DNA of 64,000 nt from Acidobacteriota bacterium (GTDB taxonomy: Bacteria > Acidobacteriota > Terriglobia > Terriglobales > Acidobacteriaceae), in contig JAFDVQ010000009.1 in assembly GCA_018268915.1 (NCBI GenBank), positions 1-64,000 on the forward strand, given 5' to 3'. Of the stretch, positions 33,499 to 43,067 are shown piece after piece. The notes beneath the pieces were generated by a model, which did no database searches, was not told the DNA's origin, and was given only the letters and a program-made list of their open reading frames with translations. A program made the translations under genes and the position numbers. Every line of letters starts with the position of its first letter. Position 1 is the first letter of the stretch.

Positions 33499-36400
33499 TT
33501 AGAAGTCGAGGCGCAGACCGAACTGCATTCTGCGGAAGGTGTGCGTTCCCAACGTATTGGCATAGAACCCAAACCCGCCATAAGTGAGAGCATTGCCAAA
33601 CAGCGAATTCCCGTAGGAGCCGGCGTCGAAGCGCACACTGTTGGTGACGTTGTAGACCTCCCAGGCGAACTTCATGCGAGCTCTTTCGCCGAGTTGCCAG
33701 TTCTTTGCGAGAGATGAGTCGATGTTGAAGATACCGTCTGAGCGGAACTTATTGCGCTCTCCGGCTTCTCCTGGATACGGCAGCCGCATCGGCGAGCCGG
33801 TGTATACCCCATCCTGAATCTCCTGGTCGTTTGCGAAGACCTGGGGCGAACCGCCTTCCATGTGCTTATGGATCTTCACATCGCCGGTGACCACAGCAAA
33901 GGCCTGCGTCTCCCAGTTGGTCGTCCATCCGGGCTCGATCACGCCGAACGGAAGTCCGCTAGACCAGCGACCGAGACCCGCCCATTGCCAACCTCCCCAG
34001 ATGGCTTCGCCCACGCCCCTCGAATTCCCGAGCAGAGCCTTGCCCTTCCCCAACGGTAAGGCGTAGACCCAGTCCGCGGAGATCAGGTGACGAGTATCGA
34101 AATCAGAGGTGCCCCTGCTAAGCCGGGGATTCCAAGTGTTCTGAATTCCGCCGTAGGAAGTCGTGGCGCGTTCGGCGTCAGATCCCATGTCGATTGAATG
34201 CGACAGGGTGTAGCTGATGTCGAGCGTGAGTCCGTGTTGAGCCGGATGACGGAGCGTGAACTGTCCAGCGTTGTAGTAGCTATTACCGATCGACGAGAGC
34301 GCGATCAGGGATGAGAACTGCGGACTCCAGAAAGAACCGCATGGAGGCCCGTAGTAGCAGACGAAATCTACATCTGCAAGTGCGCCGGTTTCTCCGTAGC
34401 TGTATCTCTGGGGCGCCCACTCATTGTTGAACATACCGTCCGTGGCGCTCTCACCATCGAAGTCGAGATTCGCCATTTGCGGGAAGACGTCCTCGAAATA
34501 CTGGATGGTTGGGATGTGCTGCAACACTCCGTCGCAATAGAGGCAAGAGCCGCCAAGAGCATCGGTCGCCTTGGACATCTCGGTTCCTGCGGTGAAGTAG
34601 TCGCCTCCACCGAGCGGGTCGTTGTAGTTCACCGGCTCCGCCAGGTCCATCTGCTGGAACAGATGGCGGCCAATTCTTCCCACGTATGCTGAGTCGAGAA
34701 GGAAGCCGCCCGGAAGCTGCCGCTGAATCGAGAAGTTGTAGGCGTAGACGTAGGGCGTCTTGACGTGGTTGTCGATGCCCCAGTTAATGCCAAACGTTCC
34801 ATCGGGAACTGCGTAAGGATACGTCAGGGTGGGAGACGCTTCCGGCAGCGGGATATTGGGCAGGTCGTGCGGTCCGGTAAAGCGGGGAGCCGAATCGAAG
34901 TTATACGTGCTCGGGGCGCTGTTGTATTGCGATGACAGGCCGAACGACCCCAAGGTGCTGAACCGGTTGGAGAGGGCTTCTCCGTAATGGTCGTAGTACA
35001 TCCCAAACCCAGAACGGATGGACGTCTTGGTGTCCGGCGAGTAGACAACTGCCAGGCGCGGTGCCACGTTGAATTTCTGCCGCGGCCAATAGCCTGGTCT
35101 GTTGTTTGCCTTGCCTACCGGTTGGAAGAACAAGTCATCTTCGAAAACCCTGCCTTGGGCGGCCGCTTCCCCGCGATTTCTGGCCCACTCACGCGTGTCA
35201 ACCGTGGGAGCGGATTGCTGACCTTTCGTTTCCCACGGAGTTTGCAGTAGGGTATGGCGCAGTCCAAATGTCACCGTAAGGTTTGGACGCATGCGCCAGG
35301 AATCCTGCAGAAAATATTCGAACTCGGTGGATCTGTAATGCCGGGGGATGAGCGATCCGTCAGGTAGAAGCGTGCCGCTTGTAGGGCTGGTGGCGGTGTA
35401 ATTCAGACTTGCGTCCCGCTCTGCGATGGCGCCGATCATAGTGGCGTACATCTGCTCGAAGGCAGTCCCGTTTTCACCTATGTCCGGCAATCCAAGCGTG
35501 GTCGGATCAGGCGCACCTTTACCACTCAAATATGAAGGGTTGGTATCGGCCCCGTTGAAGGACGCGCTGTCCGTGAGAGTATCGTTCTGCACTCTGCGCC
35601 AGTTGCCGCCAAATGCGAACGTGTGGTTGCCATGGTTCCAGCTCAACGTGTCGTCAATCGTGTTTACCGGGACGTGAACGATCAGACTGCGGGTTTGAGC
35701 TGTTGGCTGCGTCAGGAATCGTACATTGACGTAGTCCCCTTCACCGATGCCGATGGTGGAGTAACCCTGGCGGATGAAGCCGTAGCGAAGATCATTGACG
35801 ATGTTTGAAGTCGGCGTCCATGTGTGGCCCACCGCCATTCCTTTGGTGTTGTCTTCGAGGAAGCTGGATGCGGGCTGGCCTGGGAAGTTTTGGGGGCCAA
35901 CAGCGGAGTCCTTTTGCAAGTTGCCGCGAATGAAGAAGTGATTCGATCTGTTGGGCGTGAAGTCGATCTTCCCGATGTTGGTGTTCAGGGAACTGGGAGA
36001 TGGCGAACTGAAATTGTACGATCCGAAGTTGACATTGTCCCCCGCGGATAGAAGGGTGGCCGGCGGCTCGGTCGAGAGGTAGTCAAGCATGGCCTGATCT
36101 ACACCTGGTTGTGCACATTGCGTGCAGTGCGAATCGAGCTGAGCAATCTGCGCGCGCGACAGGTATTGGATGTCGCCGTTTACGTCGGTGTAGCCAAGTT
36201 GGCCCTGCAGAAATGTCGCTGAAGGCGTGATGGCCGCTACCGTGGTGTTGGTGGCGAGTCTCTGTCCCTCATAGTTATAGAAGAAGAACAACTTGTCTTT
36301 GGCGATCGGACCGCCGACTGTTCCACCGAAGGTATTGACGATATATTTGGTAGGCCTGTTCTCACTGCCGTCCGCGGCCTGCTGGTTCTTGATGAACCAG

Positions 36401-37218
36401 TCGTTGGCCACCATATTCGATGGGCGATGGTACTCATAGAGAGATCCATGGATGGAGTTGGTGCCGCTCTTGGTGACAAGCGAAACTTGAGCTCCGGAAG
36501 TACGGCCGGCATCAGCATTTCCATTCGAAGTGGTAACGCGGAATTCCTCTGTGGAATCGAGAGTCGAACGGAGCACGCCGTTAAAGGCATATCCGTTGAC
36601 CTGATCGTTGTCGTCTACACCGTCCAGGGTGACATTCCCTTGATCCGAGCGAGCGCCAGAGACTGACCCCTGACGGCTATCGAGAGATTGGGGCGTCGTC
36701 TTGTCCATCAAGTTGGTGGTCTCACCCAGGTATAGCGCGCCTGGTTGCAGGCTCAACAAAGAAATCGGATCACGGCCGTCCATCGGCATAGCCTCGATCG
36801 TCGCATTGCCGACCGAGTTGCCAATGGTAGCGTCGGTGGTGTTGAGCGTCTGAGCCGACGCGCTGACATCGACTGTCTCAGCGGTCGCCTGCACCGTCAG
36901 ATCGAAGTTGATTGTCGCAGGCTGGTTTACCAAGAGCTCAGCGGTTTTGGATTGGTCACCAAATCCGGCTGCGGTAGCAGTGATGGTGTATCGCGCAGGT
37001 GGTATCTGGGGGAAAACGTAGTTGCCGGCGTTGTCGGCGACTGCGCTGAACGTGGTACCTACTGTCTTGTCGGTAATGGTGATTTTCGCTCCGGGGACAA
37101 GTGCGCCGGAGGGGTCCTTAATGGTGCCACGGAGAGATGTGGTTGCGGTCTGGCCGAGGGAAAGAGAAACCGTGGAAAGGATGCAGAGTAGCATCCATCC
37201 CAATCTTTTTAGTTTCAC
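33499..37218 (-). CDS. Oar-like TonB-dependent receptor with carboxypeptidase-regulatory domain
   Basis: A 1239-residue outer-membrane receptor. I start at GTG 37218, which has GGAGG 8 nt upstream and gives a proper signal peptide (VKLKRLGWMLLCIL..., cut near LSLGQ); the frame is open to 37380. Next come a CarboxypepD_reg domain (about 24-105: LRGTIKDPSGALVPGAKITI and GNYVFPQIPPARYTI), a plug region around 120-250 and a long beta-barrel ending in an aromatic residue (QFGLRLDF). Such very large receptors are characteristic of Acidobacteria and probably import oligosaccharides or peptides. Two exported paralogous proteins are encoded just upstream on the same strand. Substrate unknown. Confidence 0.92.
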   Translation of the reverse strand: MKLKRLGWMLLCILSTVSLSLGQTATTSLRGTIKDPSGALVPGAKITITDKTVGTTFSAVADNAGNYVFPQIPPARYTITATAAGFGDQSKTAELLVNQPATINFDLTVQATAETVDVSASAQTLNTTDATIGNSVGNATIEAMPMDGRDPISLLSLQPGALYLGETTNLMDKTTPQSLDSRQGSVSGARSDQGNVTLDGVDDNDQVNGYAFNGVLRSTLDSTEEFRVTTSNGNADAGRTSGAQVSLVTKSGTNSIHGSLYEYHRPSNMVANDWFIKNQQAADGSENRPTKYIVNTFGGTVGGPIAKDKLFFFYNYEGQRLATNTTVAAITPSATFLQGQLGYTDVNGDIQYLSRAQIAQLDSHCTQCAQPGVDQAMLDYLSTEPPATLLSAGDNVNFGSYNFSSPSPSSLNTNIGKIDFTPNRSNHFFIRGNLQKDSAVGPQNFPGQPASSFLEDNTKGMAVGHTWTPTSNIVNDLRYGFIRQGYSTIGIGEGDYVNVRFLTQPTAQTRSLIVHVPVNTIDDTLSWNHGNHTFAFGGNWRRVQNDTLTDSASFNGADTNPSYLSGKGAPDPTTLGLPDIGENGTAFEQMYATMIGAIAERDASLNYTATSPTSGTLLPDGSLIPRHYRSTEFEYFLQDSWRMRPNLTVTFGLRHTLLQTPWETKGQQSAPTVDTREWARNRGEAAAQGRVFEDDLFFQPVGKANNRPGYWPRQKFNVAPRLAVVYSPDTKTSIRSGFGMYYDHYGEALSNRFSTLGSFGLSSQYNSAPSTYNFDSAPRFTGPHDLPNIPLPEASPTLTYPYAVPDGTFGINWGIDNHVKTPYVYAYNFSIQRQLPGGFLLDSAYVGRIGRHLFQQMDLAEPVNYNDPLGGGDYFTAGTEMSKATDALGGSCLYCDGVLQHIPTIQYFEDVFPQMANLDFDGESATDGMFNNEWAPQRYSYGETGALADVDFVCYYGPPCGSFWSPQFSSLIALSSIGNSYYNAGQFTLRHPAQHGLTLDISYTLSHSIDMGSDAERATTSYGGIQNTWNPRLSRGTSDFDTRHLISADWVYALPLGKGKALLGNSRGVGEAIWGGWQWAGLGRWSSGLPFGVIEPGWTTNWETQAFAVVTGDVKIHKHMEGGSPQVFANDQEIQDGVYTGSPMRLPYPGEAGERNKFRSDGIFNIDSSLAKNWQLGERARMKFAWEVYNVTNSVRFDAGSYGNSLFGNALTYGGFGFYANTLGTHTFRRMQFGLRLDF

Positions 37219-37469
37219 GGCTTTTGCCTCCAAAAGGTACTGCTTCGTAAATCGATCGTGAATTGATGTTAGTGATTTCGTCACACTTCGATTGGATGTA
37301 AATACGCGCGAAACTGCATATTCAGCAACCAAATACGACGCTCGTCCCTGTATATATGCAGTTCGTGGCAAATTCGGCATTGTCTCAGGGACGAACCGGC
37401 TGTTCGGGATGCAAGTCGGTATCTGCGCGGGATTTCAACCGGGGATCTGCTGGGATCGCGGCAACCCTA

Positions 37470-38687
37470 TCAATTTGAAGGACGGTACTCGGAGTATTCA
37501 GAGCTGAAAAGGCTGGTACGCGTCGAGTAGCCACCCGCGCCCGACTCTCCGTTTGGAACAACGACGAGATTGACGACGGATCGCACGGGAACAACGAACG
37601 TGTCTTGACCGACCTTGACCAAGCCGTAGTCCATTCGGGTGGTCACCCCGTGAACTACATCTGACGGCTTCATCTCGGCTTCAATGACCATGCGCAGCAC
37701 GGTCCCGGAATCGCCATCGATATAGAAGCGTCCATGGTAGGGCACATCGGATCTGAATTCGTTCCAATCTGTATTGGTTTGGAAGTTGCCTGCAACTCCT
37801 CCCCCCACGCCCTTCTCTGCACCGAGCACTGGCCCGGTCGTCGAGGAATAGAATCGCGCGACACCCGTCTGGCGCACGTTGGGGAAGCAACAGACGTTTA
37901 CCTCCAGCTTTGAAATTGGCCTTGGAACCTGAAATGAGAAGGCTGCAGCAGGCTTGCCACCGATCAGTTCCCATCTAGACCATTGGATCGTTCCGCTGGA
38001 TTGCGCCTCTCTAAAGACGCGCTGAAGACTGGGATCCGTTTCCGGTACCCTGATGAGCCCGTTGGCCCCCCAGCGCACCGAGTCTTTGGCAGTCCGGTGC
38101 TTGATGGCTCCCTGTTCCAGGATGATGGAATGAGACTCGGCATTGATGTAATGAAGAAAGGCGTGTGGACCAGATGAGCCGGAGCCTGTGACGGCATCCT
38201 TTGCGCCTGAGTGAATCCCTGAACTGGAAGCAATCGCGTCGGTGCTGTCCTGAAAGCGTAGAGTAGTCTGCTTCGCTGAAAAAGACGGCAACCCTTCGTA
38301 ACTCCTGGCAATGTAACTTTCTGCACGGGCGAGCATGGCCTTCGTTGCATCCGCGTCGGGAGCCTTCTTATCCGGCAAATCGGAGGAAGGGGGCAGGAGA
38401 GTAGCGCTTCTTGCCTCGAGAACGAAAAGCTGCTCAGTGGTGAGAGGACCGGGCGCGAGCTGCGTGAAAGCATTCATCGAGCCCCGGGTTAGCTGTTCGC
38501 TGAGTTCGACTTGCTGAAGCACCGAAGCAATCTCAGAATCGGACTTCTTTTCTTCCCGTGAGGATTGGAGCAGACCCTGCAACTGCGAGACGGTAATCTT
38601 CCTGGCACACCATCCGGGAATTGCAAAGGAGAGAAAGAGCAGAAGGAACGTGCAACACTTCATGAGATCCCGTTTCTCATTGCTCAC
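37470..38687 (-). CDS. Exported protein, paralogue A
   Basis: A 405-residue secreted or periplasmic protein; the signal peptide begins at the second methionine (MKCCTFLLLFL, ATG 38663) or at 38687. Its first domain (KITVSQLQGLLQSSREEKKSDSEIA) is helical, followed by GPLTTEQLFVLEARSATLLPP and a beta-rich domain with the striking NVCCFPNVRQTGVARF segment and a C-terminus VVNLVVVPNGESG. It is clearly related along its full length to the next upstream gene (38731-39918). I do not know a named family. Lies 252 bp upstream of the large TonB receptor on the same strand; function unknown. Confidence 0.75.
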   Translation of the reverse strand: MSNEKRDLMKCCTFLLLFLSFAIPGWCARKITVSQLQGLLQSSREEKKSDSEIASVLQQVELSEQLTRGSMNAFTQLAPGPLTTEQLFVLEARSATLLPPSSDLPDKKAPDADATKAMLARAESYIARSYEGLPSFSAKQTTLRFQDSTDAIASSSGIHSGAKDAVTGSGSSGPHAFLHYINAESHSIILEQGAIKHRTAKDSVRWGANGLIRVPETDPSLQRVFREAQSSGTIQWSRWELIGGKPAAAFSFQVPRPISKLEVNVCCFPNVRQTGVARFYSSTTGPVLGAEKGVGGGVAGNFQTNTDWNEFRSDVPYHGRFYIDGDSGTVLRMVIEAEMKPSDVVHGVTTRMDYGLVKVGQDTFVVPVRSVVNLVVVPNGESGAGGYSTRTSLFSSEYSEYRPSN

Positions 38688-38730
38688 GGTGCGGCGAAAT
38701 GCGAATGCAGGTCACCGCTTTCCGATGAGC

Positions 38731-39918
38731 CTACTTCGGTTTGAAATCCTTGTACTCAATAGTGAATAGTGTGGCGCGAGTCGAGAATTTGCCGGCAGCC
38801 TGAGAGTCTCCGTTCGGCACCACTTCAGTGTTGATCACCGTCTTCATGGGCAGGATGAGATCCTTGTCACCAACCTTGGCCGGCCCGTAGTCGACCCTCG
38901 TATCCAGTTGGTGAACCACTTCACTCTGCTTCAATTCGAGTTGCGTGATCATGCGAACCACAATGCCTGTGTCGGGATCGATGAAAAACTCCCCGTGATA
39001 GGGGACACCATTTGCCTTGAAGTGGTTGACGTAGTCAGTGTTGGTCTGAAAGTTACCCGTTGCTCCTCCCGATCCTCCCGTCGCGCCGGCGATAGCGGCC
39101 GAACTGAAGCGGGCCACGCCGGTCTGATCAACGTTGGGGAAACAGCACACGTTTGTATTGATGTGCGACTTCTTCTTCGGGACCTGGAAGGAGAAAACTG
39201 CGGCAGCCTTTCCATTGACGTTCTCCCACCGAAGCCAATTGATTGTTCCGCCATTCTGGGCATCCTGGAAGACGGTGCCGACGCTCGGATCGGGCTCCTG
39301 AAGACCGATCATCCTGTTCGCTCCCCATTTCGTCTTGTCCTCAGGAAGCTTCTCAATCCCATGATCGCTCGTATAGACGCTTTCAGTTGAGCCGATGTAA
39401 TGCACAAATTGAAAAGGGCTAACGAAGGATGAGCCTACCGCGACTTCTTTGGCGCCGCCCGCCATTCCCGAGCTTGTTGCAGGAGCTTCTACATTGTCCT
39501 GGAAGCGAAGGGTCGTCTTTGTGGCTGTGAGCGCAGGAAGTTGCGCCCAGGTTTTTGTGGCGTAGGCGGAGGCCTTGTCCAGGATCGCCTTCTGTGCTGC
39601 CGCGTCGGGCGCGGCGGTGTTAGGCAAATCGGCGGCGGGCGGAGGCATGTTCGCGCTTCGAGCTTCAAGGACGTAAATCTGCTCGTTAGTGAGCGGGCCG
39701 GGGGAGTAAGCTGCCCAATTGTTCATCATGTCACGCGACAAAAGCTCACTTAACTGAACCTGTTTGAGAGCTGCTGCCACGTCAGCATCGGGTTTCTGCT
39801 GATCATGCATTGACTTCAGCATGTCTGACAGTTCGGCAACAGTTACCTTCTTAGCCGACCAGGCCGGGAGCGCGGAAAGCGCCACCATAAGAATGCAAAC
39901 AAATCGTTTCATCTGCAC
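38731..39918 (-). CDS. Exported protein, paralogue B
   Basis: A 395-residue exported protein with signal peptide (cleavage near PAWSA). It aligns throughout with paralogue A: KVTVAELSDMLKSMHDQQKPDAD, GPLTNEQIYVLEARSANMPPP, NTNVCCFPNVDQTGVARF and VINTEVVPNGDS match in order. The two genes are 43 bp apart on the same strand, so this is a tandem duplication kept as an operon. The shared CCFPN cysteine pair is likely important, for instance as a disulphide or metal site; this is inference. No enzyme motif recognised. Confidence 0.75.
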   Translation of the reverse strand: MQMKRFVCILMVALSALPAWSAKKVTVAELSDMLKSMHDQQKPDADVAAALKQVQLSELLSRDMMNNWAAYSPGPLTNEQIYVLEARSANMPPPAADLPNTAAPDAAAQKAILDKASAYATKTWAQLPALTATKTTLRFQDNVEAPATSSGMAGGAKEVAVGSSFVSPFQFVHYIGSTESVYTSDHGIEKLPEDKTKWGANRMIGLQEPDPSVGTVFQDAQNGGTINWLRWENVNGKAAAVFSFQVPKKKSHINTNVCCFPNVDQTGVARFSSAAIAGATGGSGGATGNFQTNTDYVNHFKANGVPYHGEFFIDPDTGIVVRMITQLELKQSEVVHQLDTRVDYGPAKVGDKDLILPMKTVINTEVVPNGDSQAAGKFSTRATLFTIEYKDFKPK

Positions 39919-40129
39919 ATCCTTCTCGATTTAAGCCAATGATTGTTGCGCTCGAATTCTAACGCATTTCTGCCCATTTCGGAGCGCGACAGCGTCACAT
40001 CCTCACAGCAGGAACGGAGTGGCTCCAGCGATCGGCAGTTAAGCCGGGGGTCTTGCTGAAGAGACGAGTCAAGAATGCGCCGAGTTGTGGCTGAACGGGC
40101 TAAAGGACGTTGGACCGCTTCCAAGGAAA

Positions 40130-40158
40130 AAGGCGGCCCGCCGAAGCGTGACCGCCTT
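40130..40158 (-). terminator. Rho-independent terminator
   Basis: Stem AAGGCGG (40130-40136) with CCGCCTT (40152-40158) and a 15-nt loop; the minus strand continues into TTTTT. It lies 25 bp after the coiled-coil membrane protein gene. The rest of 39919-40182 shows nothing I recognise. Confidence 0.7.
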
Positions 40159-40182
40159 GCTTTGCCTCCGCTGCGATCTTGA

Positions 40183-41043
40183 TCAGGGTTGGGGCTGAGG
40201 TAAAGGTAACTTCTTCCTCTGTACCGTGGGTTCGACAAAGTCTCCCTGGGCGGGCACGGCGCCATCTGCTGGCGCGGCCATGGCGGCTAGTTCGGATTTG
40301 CGGTATTTCGGCGCACTGACGTATCCGTGAATGTGGTCCTTGCTGACTTCGTTGATGACAATCTCAACAGCCTGAGGACTGTCCGGCGTATAGAACATGA
40401 CCGGCTGATAAAGATTGACGTGCTTCTGCGAGAGATTGCGATCGTCAACCATCATCTCGAGGTCGGCATATTGATGCTTGTTATTGGCTTTTTTCAGACG
40501 GAGCTCGATCGGCCCCTCGCGCTTGAATGTCTTCGATTTTGCGAGATCGAACTCTGCGTAGCTACGCTCCCCCCGCTTCTCGAGGAGAACCAGCTCGTCG
40601 TGGGTGTGCGCGATAGAACCGGAAAGCTCGGTGCGCGTGCTGGAAAGGCTGCCTTCGAAGTCTTTCCGGTTTTGCTCGATGGCCTTTCCCTGTGCGTCGA
40701 GCTGTGCCTGCAACTTTTTATAGCGAGAGTCCACCCTTGCGCGGGGCTTCGACGAGGCGTGCGGTGATGCCAGTGCACGTGCAGGAGCCTGCGGAGGAGA
40801 AGCAAGCGACGCCTGTGCTGCGTTGACGGCTGCCAGCTCATTCACTCGCGTAGCGAGATCGCTAAGTTGATGCTGCGTGGCGTTGATGGTTGCGTTCTGC
40901 TGAGCATTCTCAGCGGCAAGTTCCCTTGCTGTGCTGTGCTCGTGGAGGGCATACCCTCCAACTCCGAGGCCAAGTGCCGCGAACGCTACGTATGCAACTA
41001 GACGTTTGGGTGCCGATGCCGACGAGGAAGCAAGGTCGTCCAT
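40183..41043 (-). CDS. Membrane-anchored coiled-coil protein
   Basis: A 286-residue protein with one N-terminal membrane helix (about 14-31), a predicted coiled coil (36-75 with heptad-like spacing, and 107-160 with KKLQAQLDAQGKAIEQNRKDFEGSL), an alanine/proline linker between them and a C-terminal beta-rich domain (165-260) ending in a proline tail. No enzyme motifs. It is transcribed alone, with a terminator just downstream. Its topology suggests a periplasmic scaffold or envelope-spanning protein; I know no named family. Confidence 0.65.
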   Translation of the reverse strand: MDDLASSSASAPKRLVAYVAFAALGLGVGGYALHEHSTARELAAENAQQNATINATQHQLSDLATRVNELAAVNAAQASLASPPQAPARALASPHASSKPRARVDSRYKKLQAQLDAQGKAIEQNRKDFEGSLSSTRTELSGSIAHTHDELVLLEKRGERSYAEFDLAKSKTFKREGPIELRLKKANNKHQYADLEMMVDDRNLSQKHVNLYQPVMFYTPDSPQAVEIVINEVSKDHIHGYVSAPKYRKSELAAMAAPADGAVPAQGDFVEPTVQRKKLPLPQPQP

Positions 41044-41216
41044 AGGTGCCTCCGGGAAGATGTGTACGGCTGTTCACCCTAGACGGTGCACGTCGAGGTC
41101 CAGATCCTCACGAGCGATAAGTAGCTGCATAAGACAGGCATTGCGGGCGCGGGCCGTCTTTTTCAGAAGGAAAGAACTTCCGAAGGACTGTAAATTCTAC
41201 GCACTGCGGGGGCCTG

Positions 41217-41624
41217 TCAGCGGTCTTCGGGCACTAAGTTCAGTGGGGAAGGCGCGCCCTCGAGAGTAACGAAAGTACGAGGCTGGCTGCACGCTTTGGT
41301 CAGCCGGGCCAGATCGGAGTGCATTTGACGATCGGCGCTGAATGACGCGAGGGCTGCTTCCAGGACAGCGAGAGAACCGGGATCGGATGGCTTGTCGATT
41401 TTGTAGTGCATCCACTTCCCTTCCCGGCGCGCAGATACGATGCCGGCGCGGCGCAGGTAGGCCAGATGTCGGGAGATTTTCGGCTGACTCTGACGAAGAA
41501 TCTCCACGAAATAGCAGACGCAAACCTCTCTCCCATTCATCAGGTTCAGCAGCCGGAGGCGGGTGCGGTCGGCGAGCGCGGAGAAGAGCGGAGTCAGATC
41601 TGGGTTGGATACAGGCCGAACCAT
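41217..41624 (-). CDS. arsR: Arsenic-responsive repressor ArsR
   Basis: A 135-residue winged-helix repressor of the ArsR/SmtB family. The metal-sensing CVC (C35 and C37) sits at the start of the recognition region, followed by the helix-turn-helix QPKISRHLAYLRRAGIV and the wing RREGKWMHYKI, the arrangement of arsenite-sensing ArsR. It is divergent from arsM-arsC-acr3. A perfect TATAAT lies only 6 nt before ATG 41624, so the message is probably leaderless and no ribosome site is needed. Arsenite should release it from the shared promoter region. Confidence 0.92.
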   Translation of the reverse strand: MVRPVSNPDLTPLFSALADRTRLRLLNLMNGREVCVCYFVEILRQSQPKISRHLAYLRRAGIVSARREGKWMHYKIDKPSDPGSLAVLEAALASFSADRQMHSDLARLTKACSQPRTFVTLEGAPSPLNLVPEDR

Positions 41625-41633
41625 AGAGAGATT

Positions 41634-41687
41634 ATATACGCCTTGACAGATATGATGCTTGCGGAATACATTCGTTTAGGCATATAT
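41634..41687 (+). promoter_or_regulatory. arsM-arsC-acr3 promoter with flanking operator-like repeat
   Basis: TTGACA (41643-41648) and TACATT (41667-41672), 18 bp apart, form a plus-strand promoter. It is bracketed by ATATACGCC (41634-41642) and GGCATATAT (41679-41687), an inverted pair with one mismatch, a candidate ArsR site. The TATAAT for arsR (41631-41636, minus strand) overlaps the left arm, so one repressor could block both directions. AGGAG at 41689-41693 serves arsM. Confidence 0.55.
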
Positions 41688-41700
41688 GAGGAGTGTAAAG

Positions 41701-42573
41701 ATGAGTTCTCTTAACCAGGTGAAAGAAGAGGTCAGGCAGAAATACGGAAGTGCGGCAAAGGCCGTAGCAGAGAAAGGGAGCGTGCAGGCGTGTTGCGATC
41801 CAGGGCTCCGGTGCTGCGATCCGATCACGACAAATCTTTACAGCAAGGACGAGAAGGGCCTGATTCCCGAGAAAGCGGTACTAGCCTCACTGGGATGCGG
41901 CAACCCTACTGCACTGATCGACTTGAAGCCGGGCGAAACCGTGCTCGATCTTGGGTCAGGCGGCGGTATCGATGTTCTGCTCTCCGCTAGAAGGGTTGGT
42001 CCAACGGGCAAGGCTTACGGCTTGGATATGACCGACGAGATGCTGGCGTTAGCGCGTGAAAATCAGAGGCAAGCCGGGGTACAGAATGCCGAATTCCTGA
42101 AAGGCGAAATCGAGAATATTCCCCTGCCGGAAAACTCGGTAGATGTACTGATCTCGAATTGCGTCATCAATCTTTCGGCAGACAAAGACAAGGTCTTGCG
42201 CGAAGCATTTCGGGTTCTGAAGCAGGGAGGGCGATTCGCGGTCTCAGATGTCGTGGTGCGCGGCGAAGTTCCAGAAGAAGTACGAAAGAGCATGCTGCTC
42301 TGGGTGGGCTGCATTGCAGGCGCCTTAGAAGAGAACGAGTATCTCGCGAAGTTGAAGAGCGCGGGCTTTGCGGATGTCTCGATTGAGCCCACCCGGGAAT
42401 ACGACGTCGAAGATGCTCGCCAGTTCCTGACCGAAGCCGGAGTAGACGTCGATGCGATCGCTCCCCTTGTCCACAAGAAATTCATGAGCGGATTCATCCG
42501 GGCCTCGAAGCCGAAGGCTGCCTGTTGCGGTGCAGATTGCTGCGCGGCGTCCTCGATCGCGGCAAAGGCATAG
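41701..42573 (+). CDS. arsM: Arsenite methyltransferase ArsM
   Basis: A 290-residue enzyme that methylates As(III) with S-adenosylmethionine. Motif I LDLGSGGGID is at 82-91. The three cysteines that bind arsenic are in their family contexts: LGCGNP (C66), SNCVINL (C154) and WVGCIAGA (C204). ATG 41701 has AGGAG 7 nt upstream; the frame also opens at 41686. The C-terminal tail is cysteine-rich (ACCGADCCAA), and two CC pairs lie near the N-terminus (31-32, 38-39). First gene of the ars operon, 2 nt before arsC. Confidence 0.94.
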   Translation: MSSLNQVKEEVRQKYGSAAKAVAEKGSVQACCDPGLRCCDPITTNLYSKDEKGLIPEKAVLASLGCGNPTALIDLKPGETVLDLGSGGGIDVLLSARRVGPTGKAYGLDMTDEMLALARENQRQAGVQNAEFLKGEIENIPLPENSVDVLISNCVINLSADKDKVLREAFRVLKQGGRFAVSDVVVRGEVPEEVRKSMLLWVGCIAGALEENEYLAKLKSAGFADVSIEPTREYDVEDARQFLTEAGVDVDAIAPLVHKKFMSGFIRASKPKAACCGADCCAASSIAAKA

Positions 42574-42575
42574 CG

Positions 42576-43067
42576 ATGGCTGACCGCTATAACGTTTTGT
42601 TTCTTTGCACAGGAAATTCGGCCCGATCCATCATGGCCGAGGGACTTCTCAACCACAGAGGCAATGGTCGCTTCAGCGCATTCAGCGCCGGGAGTCATCC
42701 TACGGGTCAGCCAAGGCCGGAAGCTCTGCGCCAATTGGAGTCCGCCGGGATCAATACGACCGGTCTCAGGAGCAAATCCTGGGATGAGTTCTCCGGACCG
42801 GCAGCGCCGCATCTGGATTTTGTGTTTACGGTGTGCGACAACGCAGCGCGAGAAGAGTGCCCCTTCTGGCCAGGGCAGCCCATGACAGCGAATTGGGGAA
42901 TTGCCGATCCGGCAGCGGTAAAAGGAACCCCCGACGAAATTGCGCAGGCATTTCGCGACGCGTTCGTTGTGCTCGATCGACGGATCGGCCTATTTATGTC
43001 GTTGCCACTTGCAACGCTTCAGGAGATGGCGATCAAACAGAAGATAGATGAGATTGGGCGTTCATGA
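42576..43067 (+). CDS. arsC: Arsenate reductase ArsC, thioredoxin-linked LMW-phosphatase type
   Basis: A 163-residue enzyme reducing arsenate to arsenite. The P-loop CTGNSARS (C11 to R17, CX5R) starts the fold, and two further cysteines (C87 in FTVCDN and C95 in EECPFWPG) complete the three-cysteine relay of the thioredoxin-coupled family. ATG 42576 lies 2 nt after the arsM stop; a longer frame from 42525 would overlap arsM. The gene overlaps acr3 by 4 bp. With ArsM and Acr3 it forms a pathway of reduction, then methylation or efflux. Confidence 0.93.
   Translation: MADRYNVLFLCTGNSARSIMAEGLLNHRGNGRFSAFSAGSHPTGQPRPEALRQLESAGINTTGLRSKSWDEFSGPAAPHLDFVFTVCDNAAREECPFWPGQPMTANWGIADPAAVKGTPDEIAQAFRDAFVVLDRRIGLFMSLPLATLQEMAIKQKIDEIGRS

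Noticed and set aside
39909..40265. 118-codon minus-strand frame between paralogue B and the coiled-coil gene
   Set aside because: It overlaps the end of the coiled-coil gene in another frame, runs through its terminator and has an R/S/P-rich composition.
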